A stretch of 64,000 bases of DNA from contig CALRGJ010000004.1 in NCBI GenBank assembly GCA_943357285.1, positions 1 through 64,000 of the forward strand. The letters are read 5' to 3'. Made by a program: the position numbers and the translations under genes. This DNA is from Candidatus Peribacteria bacterium. GTDB taxonomy: Bacteria; Patescibacteriota; Gracilibacteria; UBA1369; LOWO2-01-FULL-3. Positions 46,901 to 55,958 of the stretch are shown in pieces; position 1 is the stretch's first letter; each line of letters begins with the position of its first letter. Under the pieces are notes generated by a model that worked only from the letters and a program-made list of their open reading frames with translations, had not been told where the DNA came from and did not search any database.

Positions 46901-48442
46901 TTATTCTTCAATATGACGTAATATTTCTCTGAAGCGAATGCGTTCTAAAACCCTTAATCCCGTCCATTTTCCAAGACCTATATCTGCTATGATTAATAGG
47001 AATACTAATTCAGGATATGTTAGCATCATACGTTTTACGAATTCTAATTTTACAACCGTAAATCCTAGGTCTATTTCTCCTCCGGCAATGAAGTAAGCGA
47101 CGATTGCTACTATCAGAGTTTCAAACATTAATACTGCAGCTGAGGAAAGTCCGTTCTCTGTTCTTGCTGTCACAAATTTCTCAACTAAAGTGCTTAATAT
47201 AAGCATTGGGAAAATAGCGATTGAGAGAAATTGAGCATTGAAAAATCCAAAATAATTGGCAGAAATTAAAATTAAAAATAGGGCTAGAGTTACTAGCGTG
47301 AGAACTATAGCCATCTTTGGTATAAAAAGCATTCTAGCGCGCTTTAGTAGTGGTTTGGCGGCTATCCCTACGGCGATAGCTACTAAAAGAGTTAGTAACC
47401 CTGCTTGTATACCTATGATCAAGAAAGAGAGAGTCATTATGGTAGGAGTGTAGATGCCGAAAGTAGTGATTCCAACGACTTGTCTCATTACTGCAACAAC
47501 GGTAGCGATCACTGGTAATAGGAGAAGGAGGGCTATGGTGTTATCCGGAATACCATTGTTTACGAGAGCATTTACAAAGTAGCTCATAAAATTCCAAGGT
47601 AGGAGTTTGCCACTTTTAGAATCTACTATCTGGTATACGTTTCCTCTTTCTTTGAGGTTATTAACGAATTCTTCTTCGGATACGCTTTCAATCAGAGCAT
47701 CAATTGCTCCTTCCTTTGCAACTATTATTGATTTTGGCTTTATGAGATTGAATTGGCGTTGTGTTCGCTCAATTTTGCTATCAACTGAATTGTCGAGAAC
47801 TATTAAAGTCTTCTGGCTGAAGTCACTGGCTATTTTTCCGCTATTATTTTGAATAAAACGTGAAATAGAATTGAGTCCTGAATTTTCTTTGCTCCAGATT
47901 GCGATTTGTTTCGCTTTTTGGAGGTCATCCATTGCTTCTGTTAGTTTTTTTGTGAGAATTTCTTCTGAAATAAATTCTGTGCTGCTGCCGTAGCTATCAA
48001 TTGTTTTGAGATACACACCTTTTTTCTCAGCGTAATTTTGAATTATTTGAATTCGGTCTTTGTTTTCTGTTTGATCTGTAATTAAAACTATAAGCTTTCT
48101 GTATCCGAATACTTTTGTGGTGGAGTTTGATTTATTTTTGCCATCATTTAAAGTAAGTTTTACGTCGTAGTACCCAGGTTCTTTAAAAGAATGTAATACT
48201 TCTATTCCTTCGTTACGGTTTCCATCTCCAAAGTCCCATTCATATTTAACATTTTTAATTCCTTCCGGAATATATGATTGAGATGCATCAAAAATTGTGC
48301 TTTTTTTAATTTCGACGGCATTTGGAATATTTATTACTGCTCTTAGATAATTGGAGTCTTGTGGAGTTTCAGCGTAAGTAATTTGTGCACCTACGGTAAA
48401 ACAAAAAAACAAGGCTACGACGCTATTTAATATTTTTTTCAT
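46901..48442 (-). CDS. PKD-domain protein with C-terminal 7TM (transglutaminase-associated type)
   Basis: Signal peptide; YEWDFGDGNRNEGIEVLHSFKEPGYYDVKLTL (PKD); GIPDNTIALLLLLPVIATVVAVMRQVVGITTFGIYTPTIMTLSF and further TM helices. Confidence 0.83.
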   Translation of the reverse strand: MKKILNSVVALFFCFTVGAQITYAETPQDSNYLRAVINIPNAVEIKKSTIFDASQSYIPEGIKNVKYEWDFGDGNRNEGIEVLHSFKEPGYYDVKLTLNDGKNKSNSTTKVFGYRKLIVLITDQTENKDRIQIIQNYAEKKGVYLKTIDSYGSSTEFISEEILTKKLTEAMDDLQKAKQIAIWSKENSGLNSISRFIQNNSGKIASDFSQKTLIVLDNSVDSKIERTQRQFNLIKPKSIIVAKEGAIDALIESVSEEEFVNNLKERGNVYQIVDSKSGKLLPWNFMSYFVNALVNNGIPDNTIALLLLLPVIATVVAVMRQVVGITTFGIYTPTIMTLSFLIIGIQAGLLTLLVAIAVGIAAKPLLKRARMLFIPKMAIVLTLVTLALFLILISANYFGFFNAQFLSIAIFPMLILSTLVEKFVTARTENGLSSAAVLMFETLIVAIVAYFIAGGEIDLGFTVVKLEFVKRMMLTYPELVFLLIIADIGLGKWTGLRVLERIRFREILRHIEE

Positions 48443-48587
48443 GGTATTTTAAATTTCTTCCCATCCATACTACCAAAATTGGCTATTTTTTCAATCAGTT
48501 TATTGACTTGACTAGTATTGCGGTTATGGTTGGGTTCATTGCTGATTTAGCAGAAATGAGGTAGAATAATGAGATACAAAAAACAAA

Positions 48588-50714
48588 ATGAAAATAAAAA
48601 AAATATTGATATCACTTTTGGTTATTGCTGCGGGAGTAGTTTCTACTGTCGTATCTGCATCATCTGTGCAGAATTTTTCAGGAGCTCCTGTTCAGGCCTA
48701 TGGTATGGATGCGGTGGCTGGTACCCCTACTATCCTGAGAACTTCGAAAGTAAATCCAGGTTCAGTGGTTACATTCATAGTGGAGCAGCCGAATGGTAAA
48801 CAGCTTCAGTTTCAGGGTGTGGCTGATGAATCTGGAATTGCTTACTCTAAGCTTTCTGACTATTACACTTCTGTTGCAGGTACTTACAATTTGGACCTTT
48901 TGGTGAATGGAAATGCTCAACAGTCGGTTTCTAGTTCTTTTAAAATTAATGCTGGTCAATTGTCTATGTCCAATTCTGTACTTTCTCCAAAGGATCAGGT
49001 TGTCCATACTGGTTCCGAATTGGCGAATTTGAGTGTTAAGTTAAGAGATGATTTCAATAATCCTATTCAGGGTCATATTGTTAAATTGGTTTCCAGCTCT
49101 GATTCAGATTCTATTAACTACTTGGGTAAAACTAATATTTCGAATGTAAACGGAGAGGTTAATTTCCAGATCATACCTGGCTCTACAGGTTTGGTGAATT
49201 ACTCCGTATATGATGTTACTTCAGATGTTATTTTAACTTCACGTGCTAAAATTGTTTACTTTAGTTCTGCTGATCAATTGTTTAGTTCTAGTAAAGTTAA
49301 GTTGGCTTCTTTTGGTAGTAATAATGAGGGAAATGCTGCGGGAGCGGTGGATCATTTTGAATTTCAGGAAGTTCCGGCAAATGTGACGGCCAATCAAAGT
49401 GTTACTATTAAAGTGAGTGCTTTTGATGCTGCGAATCAATTGGTTTCTAACTATTCAGGTAAAGTAAGGTTTACCGTAGACGGAAGTAACGCCGGTTTTG
49501 CTACTCTTCCTGATGATTATACTTTTGGTATTCCGGATCAGGGATCTCATGTGTTTAGTTTAGCTTTTAATTTCAAACAACCTGGTGTTTATAATCTTAA
49601 GGTAACTGACTTAGCTAATGTTGGTGCATATGGTACTAAAACAGTTACGGTTTCTTCAGGAGATAATTCAGGTTTGAATTCTACACCTACTTCTACGGTG
49701 GTTCTTACTAATCCACTTCCTGGTACTTTTAGTACTAATGTGCAAGTTGTTAGTGGTACTGCTCCAGCAAATGCTAAGCTGAAAATTTTTGATAATAATC
49801 AGGAGATGTCGGCTGTTGTGGCTGATTCTGCCGGTAAGTTTTCTTATACCACGAGTCTATTGTCGGATGGTCCACACAAGATATATGTGGCTGTTGTGAA
49901 TGATATAGGCACTGTTGTGACTACGAGTCCTACGGTTGATTTTACTATTATGACTAAGGGTGCTCAGGTTTCTCAGATTGTCATTGATCCTGCTGGTCCT
50001 GTGGATCCAGGTACGCCAATTGCGGTGAAAGTTTATATTGGTGACACTTTGTCTAAAGCTCAGGTGGTAGTTTCTGGGAATGTTTATACTTTGGAAAAAA
50101 ATTCTGCCGGTTACTATGAGGGCAAATTTAATGCTCCTGTAGATTTTGGAACTTATAAGTTGAGTTTCAGTTTTGTAAGTGAACTGGGAGTTGAAACTAA
50201 GGCTGATGATAAATCTATTCAGGTTGGTAAATTGGGCGCAACTCCTAATTTTAAGCCAGAGAAAGTTCTTGGTTTGGTTGTTCAGCCTGCTGACGGTAGA
50301 GTCGTTCTCACTTGGACTGCGTTGAACTCAGTAGTTAATCCGGTAGTGAATTATCGTATTTATTATGGTACTTCTCCTAATGCATTAATAAATGCTGTAG
50401 ATACTTTTACTAACGCTACAACTTGGTATATTCCAGGTCTAAAGAATGGAACGGAGTATTACTTTGCAATTGCTGCTGTGGATTCTAAGGGTAATGTAAG
50501 TGAAGGTTTTGATAAAATTGTTCCTGCTGTTGCCGGTGGAGTTGTTAATGTTGTGCAGGCTCCTGCAGTACAAAGTGGAAGCGCAGGAAAGGAAGAACTT
50601 AAGGATTTAAAGGGTGGTACTAGTGATACTGGTCCGGAGATGCTCTGGTTGGTGGTACTTTCTATTTTAGGTGGTGTTGGTTATGGTTTTATTTCCAAAA
50701 AACAATATAGATAG
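48588..50714 (+). CDS. large secreted/surface protein with Ig-like and fibronectin III-like domains and C-terminal anchor
   Basis: Signal peptide; beta-sandwich repeats; FnIII-like VVLTWTALNSVVNPVVNYRIYYGTS...NGTEYYFAIAAVDSKGNVSEG; C-terminal DTGPEMLWLVVLSILGGVGYGFISKKQYR. Confidence 0.83.
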   Translation: MKIKKILISLLVIAAGVVSTVVSASSVQNFSGAPVQAYGMDAVAGTPTILRTSKVNPGSVVTFIVEQPNGKQLQFQGVADESGIAYSKLSDYYTSVAGTYNLDLLVNGNAQQSVSSSFKINAGQLSMSNSVLSPKDQVVHTGSELANLSVKLRDDFNNPIQGHIVKLVSSSDSDSINYLGKTNISNVNGEVNFQIIPGSTGLVNYSVYDVTSDVILTSRAKIVYFSSADQLFSSSKVKLASFGSNNEGNAAGAVDHFEFQEVPANVTANQSVTIKVSAFDAANQLVSNYSGKVRFTVDGSNAGFATLPDDYTFGIPDQGSHVFSLAFNFKQPGVYNLKVTDLANVGAYGTKTVTVSSGDNSGLNSTPTSTVVLTNPLPGTFSTNVQVVSGTAPANAKLKIFDNNQEMSAVVADSAGKFSYTTSLLSDGPHKIYVAVVNDIGTVVTTSPTVDFTIMTKGAQVSQIVIDPAGPVDPGTPIAVKVYIGDTLSKAQVVVSGNVYTLEKNSAGYYEGKFNAPVDFGTYKLSFSFVSELGVETKADDKSIQVGKLGATPNFKPEKVLGLVVQPADGRVVLTWTALNSVVNPVVNYRIYYGTSPNALINAVDTFTNATTWYIPGLKNGTEYYFAIAAVDSKGNVSEGFDKIVPAVAGGVVNVVQAPAVQSGSAGKEELKDLKGGTSDTGPEMLWLVVLSILGGVGYGFISKKQYR

Positions 50715-50730
50715 CCGGATTTGATCCTTA

Positions 50731-51045
50731 ATGATCTATTTGCTATTATCTTTTTCGATGACCAAATTTTTAATAATCAGTTATTTAATTACGACGCTAG
50801 ATGTTTTGAGGAATTTGTTGTTGTTGGCGATTTTATTCCGTTCTCTTTCATCTTTTTTTGTTACTCCATATTCTCATAAAGGTTGGTTTCTTCAGTTTTT
50901 GTTTGATGTGACTGATCCTGTTATCAAAGTGGCAAAATTATTACCTCATCAATTTGGGATGATGGATTTTTCTGCTTTTATTGCTATGATTATGGTAGAT
51001 TTTGGAGGTAGATTAATTATTATTTTGTTAGCTAAATTAGCATGA
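50731..51045 (+). CDS. YggT-family-like membrane protein
   Basis: Two hydrophobic segments, LLAILFRSLSSFFVTPYSHKGWFLQFLFDVTDPVIKVAKLLP. Confidence 0.75.
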   Translation: MIYLLLSFSMTKFLIISYLITTLDVLRNLLLLAILFRSLSSFFVTPYSHKGWFLQFLFDVTDPVIKVAKLLPHQFGMMDFSAFIAMIMVDFGGRLIIILLAKLA

Positions 51046-52436
51046 TTAAGATCTATGACACATTGACGGCAAGGAAGGTGGATTTTGTGCCTCTAGACGA
51101 GGGTAAAGTGGGTATCTACGTGTGTGGACCTACTGTATATGATAGTGCTCATTTAGGGCATGGACGCAGTGCGGTTTCTTTCGATGTTATTCGAAGATAT
51201 TTTATTTATCGTGGTTATGAGGTGAAGTATGTTTCGAATTATACGGATATTGATGACAAGATGATAAATAGAGCAAATCAGGAAGGTATTTCCGTGAAAG
51301 AGTTAAGTGATAAGGTTATTCCAATTTATGCGAAAGATTATGGGGCTTTGGGAGTAATGGTTCCTGACGTACAGCCATTAGCAACAGACCATGTACCTGA
51401 GATGATTGAGTTGATTCAGGGTTTAGAAAAACAGGGTTTTACTTATGTACTCGATGATGGTGTTTATTATGAAGTGGCTAAATTTACAGAATATGGAAAA
51501 CTTTCTAAGCAAAAGTTAGAAGATTTAAGAGTTGGATCTCGTGTGGAGGTGAAGGATGGAAAGAAGAGTCCTTACGATTTTGTTTTATGGAAATTCAAAA
51601 AGGAAGGAGAGCCTTCTTGGTCTAGCCCTTGGGGCGAAGGTCGTCCTGGGTGGCATATTGAATGTAGCGCGATGACTTGGAAGCATTTGGGTGAGAAGTT
51701 TGATATTCATGGAGGAGGATTGGATTTAACATTTCCTCATCATGAGTGTGAAATTGCCCAATCTGAGCCTGTTTTTGGCAAAGGATCTTTTTCTAAATAT
51801 TGGATGCATAATGGATTTATAAATGTAGATAATGAAAAAATGAGTAAGAGTTTGGGGAATTTTTTCACTTTGAAAGAAATTTTTGAAAAATATGATCCGA
51901 AGGTTGTAAGATTTATGTTCTTACAAACTCATTATAGAAATCCTGTGAATTTTTCTAATGTTCTTTTGGATCAGGCAAAGGCGGGACTTTCTAGGTTGCA
52001 TGATTTTGTAAGAAATTTAAATGCGCTACTGGATGCCGCTGATGATGGAGTTGTTTCCGCTAATTTAACTGCTGCTATAAATGTGGCTCGTTCCAGATTT
52101 GAAGGTGTAATGGATGATGATTTTGATACTTCCGGAGCTTTGGGTGCGGTGTATGAATTTGTTAAAGAAGTTAATGTGATGATGAATAATTCTTCTTTAA
52201 ATAAGATTGAGTTGAGTGCTGTTCTTAATTTTCTACAATTGGTTGATAAGGTTTTAGGGGTAATTTTCGTGGAGGAGGCTACTATTGATTCTGATGTAGA
52301 AAAATTAATTGAAAAACGAAATCTTGCTCGTAAAAATAAAGATTTTAAAGAATCAGATGCTATTAGGGATGAGCTGTTGGAAAGAGGCATTGTGCTTGAG
52401 GATAAGCCTCAAGGTACTATCTGGAAAAAAGTTTAA
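51042..52436 (+). CDS. cysS: cysteine-tRNA ligase
   Basis: GIYVCGPTVYDSAHLGHGRSAVSFDVIRRY, GRPGWHIECSAM, HGGGLDLTFPHHECEIAQ, KMSKSLGNFF. Confidence 0.97.
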   Translation: MIKIYDTLTARKVDFVPLDEGKVGIYVCGPTVYDSAHLGHGRSAVSFDVIRRYFIYRGYEVKYVSNYTDIDDKMINRANQEGISVKELSDKVIPIYAKDYGALGVMVPDVQPLATDHVPEMIELIQGLEKQGFTYVLDDGVYYEVAKFTEYGKLSKQKLEDLRVGSRVEVKDGKKSPYDFVLWKFKKEGEPSWSSPWGEGRPGWHIECSAMTWKHLGEKFDIHGGGLDLTFPHHECEIAQSEPVFGKGSFSKYWMHNGFINVDNEKMSKSLGNFFTLKEIFEKYDPKVVRFMFLQTHYRNPVNFSNVLLDQAKAGLSRLHDFVRNLNALLDAADDGVVSANLTAAINVARSRFEGVMDDDFDTSGALGAVYEFVKEVNVMMNNSSLNKIELSAVLNFLQLVDKVLGVIFVEEATIDSDVEKLIEKRNLARKNKDFKESDAIRDELLERGIVLEDKPQGTIWKKV

Positions 52437-53719
52437 AGGAGTTTGTAAATCTTACTAATATCCCCTGCTCCCATCGTCACTATGATGTCGTATTTTTTGT
52501 AATTTTCTTTGATATATGTTGCGGTTTTTTCTAGACTTTGGCCGTTTTTGACGTGAGGTTGCTGTGTTTTTATTTCATTCACCAAATCGTCGACGCAAAT
52601 TGATTTTACTACTTCTTCGCTGTCACGAACTTGGTAAATATTTGGAATAATTACTTGGTCTACAGCATTGAAGGCGTGTCCAAATTCTTTGAGAAGCATT
52701 TTTGTGCGGCTATGCTGATGAGGTTGGAATACACAAAGAATTTTGGCTTCTGGATGCTTTTCTCTGATGGCTGCAAGAGTGACCCTGACTTCTGTAGGAT
52801 GATGTCCGTAATCGTCGATGAATTGCGTTTTGCAGAGTTTTTTCTTTTTGTAATCCATACGGCGCCAGCTGCCTTTATATTTTTTTATGGCTGAGTTTAT
52901 GTTTTTTTCTGAAATGCCGAGTAGTTTTCCTACCATAGCTGCATTAGTTGCGTTAACTAGATTGAATTCTCCAGGAATTCCCGGTTTTGCTTTTACTTTT
53001 TCTTTCCATTTAATTATTTGAGCTGAGCAATTTTTTAGAATTGGAGAGAGATTTTTTTCTTCGTTGTTTACTACGATGTATCCGTCTTTAGAAACTTTTT
53101 TTGCAATATCATGAAAGGCCTTTTGATAATCTTCGAGGTCTTTGTAGTAGTCTAAATGTTCAGCTTCTATATTTGTGATTACTAAAATATTTGGTTTGAA
53201 ATGAAGGAATGAACGGCGGTATTCACACGCCTCGATTACTAAATATTTACTCTTCCCTACTCTGAAATTTTTGTTTTTAAATTCGCGAAGCTTGGTGCCG
53301 ATTACTACCGTAGGATCGAGTTTTCCTTCTGTTAAAATTAGGGATGTCATGGCTGTCGTAGTGGATTTTCCGTGTGTGCCGGCGATGGCAATTGTGAAAT
53401 ATTCTTTACTTAATTCTCCCAAGGCTTCTGGGTAGGATAAGCATTCTATCCCAAGTTCTTTTGCTTTTTTTAGTTCTGGATTGTTTGATGGGACTGCTGG
53501 TGAATAAACTACTAGCTCAATTTTTTTATTAACATTTTTTTCATCATGTCCTTCAAAAACTTTTATCCCATTTTTATTGAGACTTTTGGTTAATTCTGAG
53601 GTGTAGTTATCTGATCCAGATACGGTTTTCCCTTTGGCATGTAAAATCTGTGCGAGACTGGAAACTCCAATTCCGCCGATGCCTATAAAATGAAAATATT
53701 TTTTATCTAAAAGTGACAT
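52433..53719 (-). CDS. murC: UDP-N-acetylmuramate-L-alanine ligase
   Basis: FHFIGIGGIGVSSLAQILHAKGKTVSGSD, IAGTHGKSTTTAM, DDYGHHPTEVRVTL. Confidence 0.96.
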   Translation of the reverse strand: MSLLDKKYFHFIGIGGIGVSSLAQILHAKGKTVSGSDNYTSELTKSLNKNGIKVFEGHDEKNVNKKIELVVYSPAVPSNNPELKKAKELGIECLSYPEALGELSKEYFTIAIAGTHGKSTTTAMTSLILTEGKLDPTVVIGTKLREFKNKNFRVGKSKYLVIEACEYRRSFLHFKPNILVITNIEAEHLDYYKDLEDYQKAFHDIAKKVSKDGYIVVNNEEKNLSPILKNCSAQIIKWKEKVKAKPGIPGEFNLVNATNAAMVGKLLGISEKNINSAIKKYKGSWRRMDYKKKKLCKTQFIDDYGHHPTEVRVTLAAIREKHPEAKILCVFQPHQHSRTKMLLKEFGHAFNAVDQVIIPNIYQVRDSEEVVKSICVDDLVNEIKTQQPHVKNGQSLEKTATYIKENYKKYDIIVTMGAGDISKIYKLL

Positions 53720-53778
53720 AGTTTTGCTTTTGGTAGTTTAGATTCTATGCTAAAGTTCCGACGTTTAAAAGATTTTTT

Positions 53779-54183
53779 ATGTCATCCCGATTTTCCTATA
53801 CCTCAAATTTCACTAAATTAATTATTGTAATTGAGTTTGCGCTTGTGAGTTATTTGCTCTATTCGCTTACAAAAAACATTTATAATAGTTATCAAGTTGA
53901 TCAAGTTATAGAATCTTTTCAAAAAGAAAATTCTGCTATCGAGGAAGAGAATAGAAAGAAAAATGCCGATTATCTTTATTTTACTTCTGAAGAATATATC
54001 GATAAAATTGCTAAGCAGAATTTGGGATTAGTTGATAAAGGTGAAGAGGTAATAATTTTGTCTGAAAAAGTTACTAATCCGCAGCAGGATCAAAGTGAAG
54101 AAGATTCTGCGGTGACGACTCTTTCACGAAGAAGTAAAATGAGTAATCCTGAACAATGGTGGGATTTCTTTTTCGGAAGATAG
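53779..54183 (+). CDS. FtsB/DivIC-like septum formation initiator
   Basis: Single TM, coiled coil, EEYIDKIAKQNLGLVDKGEEVIIL. Confidence 0.82.
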   Translation: MSSRFSYTSNFTKLIIVIEFALVSYLLYSLTKNIYNSYQVDQVIESFQKENSAIEEENRKKNADYLYFTSEEYIDKIAKQNLGLVDKGEEVIILSEKVTNPQQDQSEEDSAVTTLSRRSKMSNPEQWWDFFFGR

Positions 54184-54204
54184 TTTTATTGGATTGGTGT
54201 TAGT

Positions 54205-54233
54205 TTGACTTTAGTCATCTTTTACAGTATTTT
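54205..54233 (+). promoter_or_regulatory. sigma70-like promoter of the tRNA-Met pair
   Basis: TTGACT (54205-54210), 17 bp, TATTTT (54228-54233). Confidence 0.6.
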
Positions 54234-54247
54234 TCCTGAGCTTACGT

Positions 54248-54322
54248 CGCGGGGTAGAGCAGAGGCAGCTCGTCGGGCTCATAACCCGGAGGTCGGTGGT
54301 TCGAATCCATCCCCCGCAACCA
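54248..54322 (+). tRNA. initiator tRNA-fMet (CAT), CCA encoded
   Basis: CGCGGGG/CCCCGCA with C1:A72 mismatch; GGG:CCC in the anticodon stem; loop CTCATAA. Confidence 0.94.
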
Positions 54323-54346
54323 AATTTAGGTTTTTTCTTTTTATAT

Positions 54347-54423
54347 GTCAGGGTAGCTCAGTTGGTTAGAGCGTCGGATTCATAACCCGGAGGTCGGGAG
54401 TTCAAATCTCCCCCTTGACACCA
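54347..54423 (+). tRNA. tRNA with CAT anticodon, probably elongator Met
   Basis: GTCAGGG TA GCTC AGTTGGTTA GAGC G TCGGA TTCATAA CCCGG AGGTC GGGAG TTCAAAT CTCCC CCTTGAC A CCA; Ile2 (lysidine) not excluded. Confidence 0.88.
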
Positions 54424-54480
54424 CAGTTTCAGTAGATTGGCGCTGATGTGCCTATTTACCTTTATTTTAAGCTGTTTTTT

Positions 54481-54489
54481 TGGTATAAT
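54481..54489 (+). promoter_or_regulatory. extended -10 promoter element (TGGTATAAT)
   Basis: TGnTATAAT 22 nt before the ATG at 54512; no SD. Confidence 0.6.
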
Positions 54490-54511
54490 GATATGATATT
54501 AAAACAAAAAT

Positions 54512-55831
54512 ATGGGTGGCGAAATGCCTTCAAAATCGGGAGAAAGTGTTGATAGAAATCATCAGAATATTTTGACTGATGAGCGTTTGGGATGGTTGAA
54601 AGATTTGATTGGTGAAAAAGGCCCTCTTGAAAGGTCTAAATTACGAGAAAGTCTGAATTCTAAGGTGGAAATTAAATCGGCTTCTTTTGGCTTAGGTGAT
54701 TCTACTGTTGATAAGAAGCTTAATGATGAGATTGATAATTCTAATGTTGAGGTGTTGGTAGGATCTGTAGACTCTACGGCTTACGAAATGAAGTGGCATG
54801 AAAATGATTGGTATAAACCTTTTGCTCAAGATGCTCTTAAAATCTCTAAATTGTCTCCACTTTTTGATGACTCTACTATGGAGTGGTACAAGTCTTTGTC
54901 ACCGGCTTTCAAAGTTTTTGAAAATTTATCTTCCATGAATGAAGCTGATTTTTCTAAAAATATTAAGAAAGATATTTGGTCTTTGGTGAAAAAAAGTGGT
55001 GGTTCTAAAATGGTTTATGGTCCTAATGGTTTCTTCAATTTTGTATTGGCATATAAGAGAATTGAGTCTTTGTATTCCCCTATTGGTTTAGCTGATTTGG
55101 ATAATTTTAAATTAGAGGATATTACTGTTAAAAAAATTAAATTGGTGGCTGGGAAGGGTGTGGGAGAAAAAGGTGGAGAAAGTGATAGATTTGCTTATGC
55201 TGGTATTAGAAAGGCTGGAGAAAAAGCGAAGGAAGTTTCTAATGCTGCTATTGGTTCAGAGGAGTTTTTTAGAAAATATAAATTAGAAGGTGATGCGCGT
55301 GAAGATTTTATGTCTGGAATTAATCTCTACGAAAATTTTTTAAAAAAACCTAATAGGGGTTTGGATTTTTTGTCTCGCAGTGATTGGATGGAAAAGCGTG
55401 ACAATGAAGATGAGCTTAGATTTAGTAAGAGGATGGATGTGCTATTTGCTGAAAATGGTGAGATTTATAATTTGAGAGCGATTTTTGAGCAACATAAGGA
55501 TCTTTATTCTGAATTTTATAACGATGCTTCAAATCCGGATACTATAAAATATGTAAATTTGTATCGCTTGGCTACTTTGAAGATGTTGGAATATGAAGAT
55601 AAAACTTTTGAGGTTGCACCAAAAATTCGAGCGAACCAATTTTCTGTATATCATGAGGGAATGGTTAATGCTTTGGATCCTGTGAGGGTAAATCCTGAAT
55701 TTAGAAAAGTGGCCTTGGGTCAGTTAGTTGATTCTGCTAAATATTTATCTCAAAAATCTTTTTATGCCGAGGAGTGGCCAGAGAAATTGAAGGCTTATGA
55801 AAATGAGCTGAGAGAAGTGGCTCAAAAATAA
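54512..55831 (+). CDS. hypothetical protein
   Basis: 439 aa ORF with own promoter and terminator; no recognised family. Confidence 0.7.
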   Translation: MGGEMPSKSGESVDRNHQNILTDERLGWLKDLIGEKGPLERSKLRESLNSKVEIKSASFGLGDSTVDKKLNDEIDNSNVEVLVGSVDSTAYEMKWHENDWYKPFAQDALKISKLSPLFDDSTMEWYKSLSPAFKVFENLSSMNEADFSKNIKKDIWSLVKKSGGSKMVYGPNGFFNFVLAYKRIESLYSPIGLADLDNFKLEDITVKKIKLVAGKGVGEKGGESDRFAYAGIRKAGEKAKEVSNAAIGSEEFFRKYKLEGDAREDFMSGINLYENFLKKPNRGLDFLSRSDWMEKRDNEDELRFSKRMDVLFAENGEIYNLRAIFEQHKDLYSEFYNDASNPDTIKYVNLYRLATLKMLEYEDKTFEVAPKIRANQFSVYHEGMVNALDPVRVNPEFRKVALGQLVDSAKYLSQKSFYAEEWPEKLKAYENELREVAQK

Positions 55832-55842
55832 ATTTTAATTAG

Positions 55843-55874
55843 AAAAACCCCGCATCTGTTGAAGCGGGGTTTTT
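55843..55874. terminator. bidirectional intrinsic terminator
   Basis: AAAAACCCCGC-atctgttgaa-GCGGGGTTTTT, perfect 11 bp stem. Confidence 0.93.
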
Positions 55875-55905
55875 CCTCTCATGGTTACCTCCACGATTTG
55901 TTTTT

Positions 55906-55936
55906 CCCGCCTTTTTATTAAACCTTGGCGGGTTTT
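55906..55936 (+). terminator. second GC-rich stem with T-tract
   Basis: CCCGCC-tttttattaaacctt-GGCGGG TTTT; adjacent hairpin CCGGC-gaat-GCCGG at 55944-55957. Confidence 0.5.
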
Positions 55937-55958
55937 GGTCTTGCCGGCGAATGCCGGA

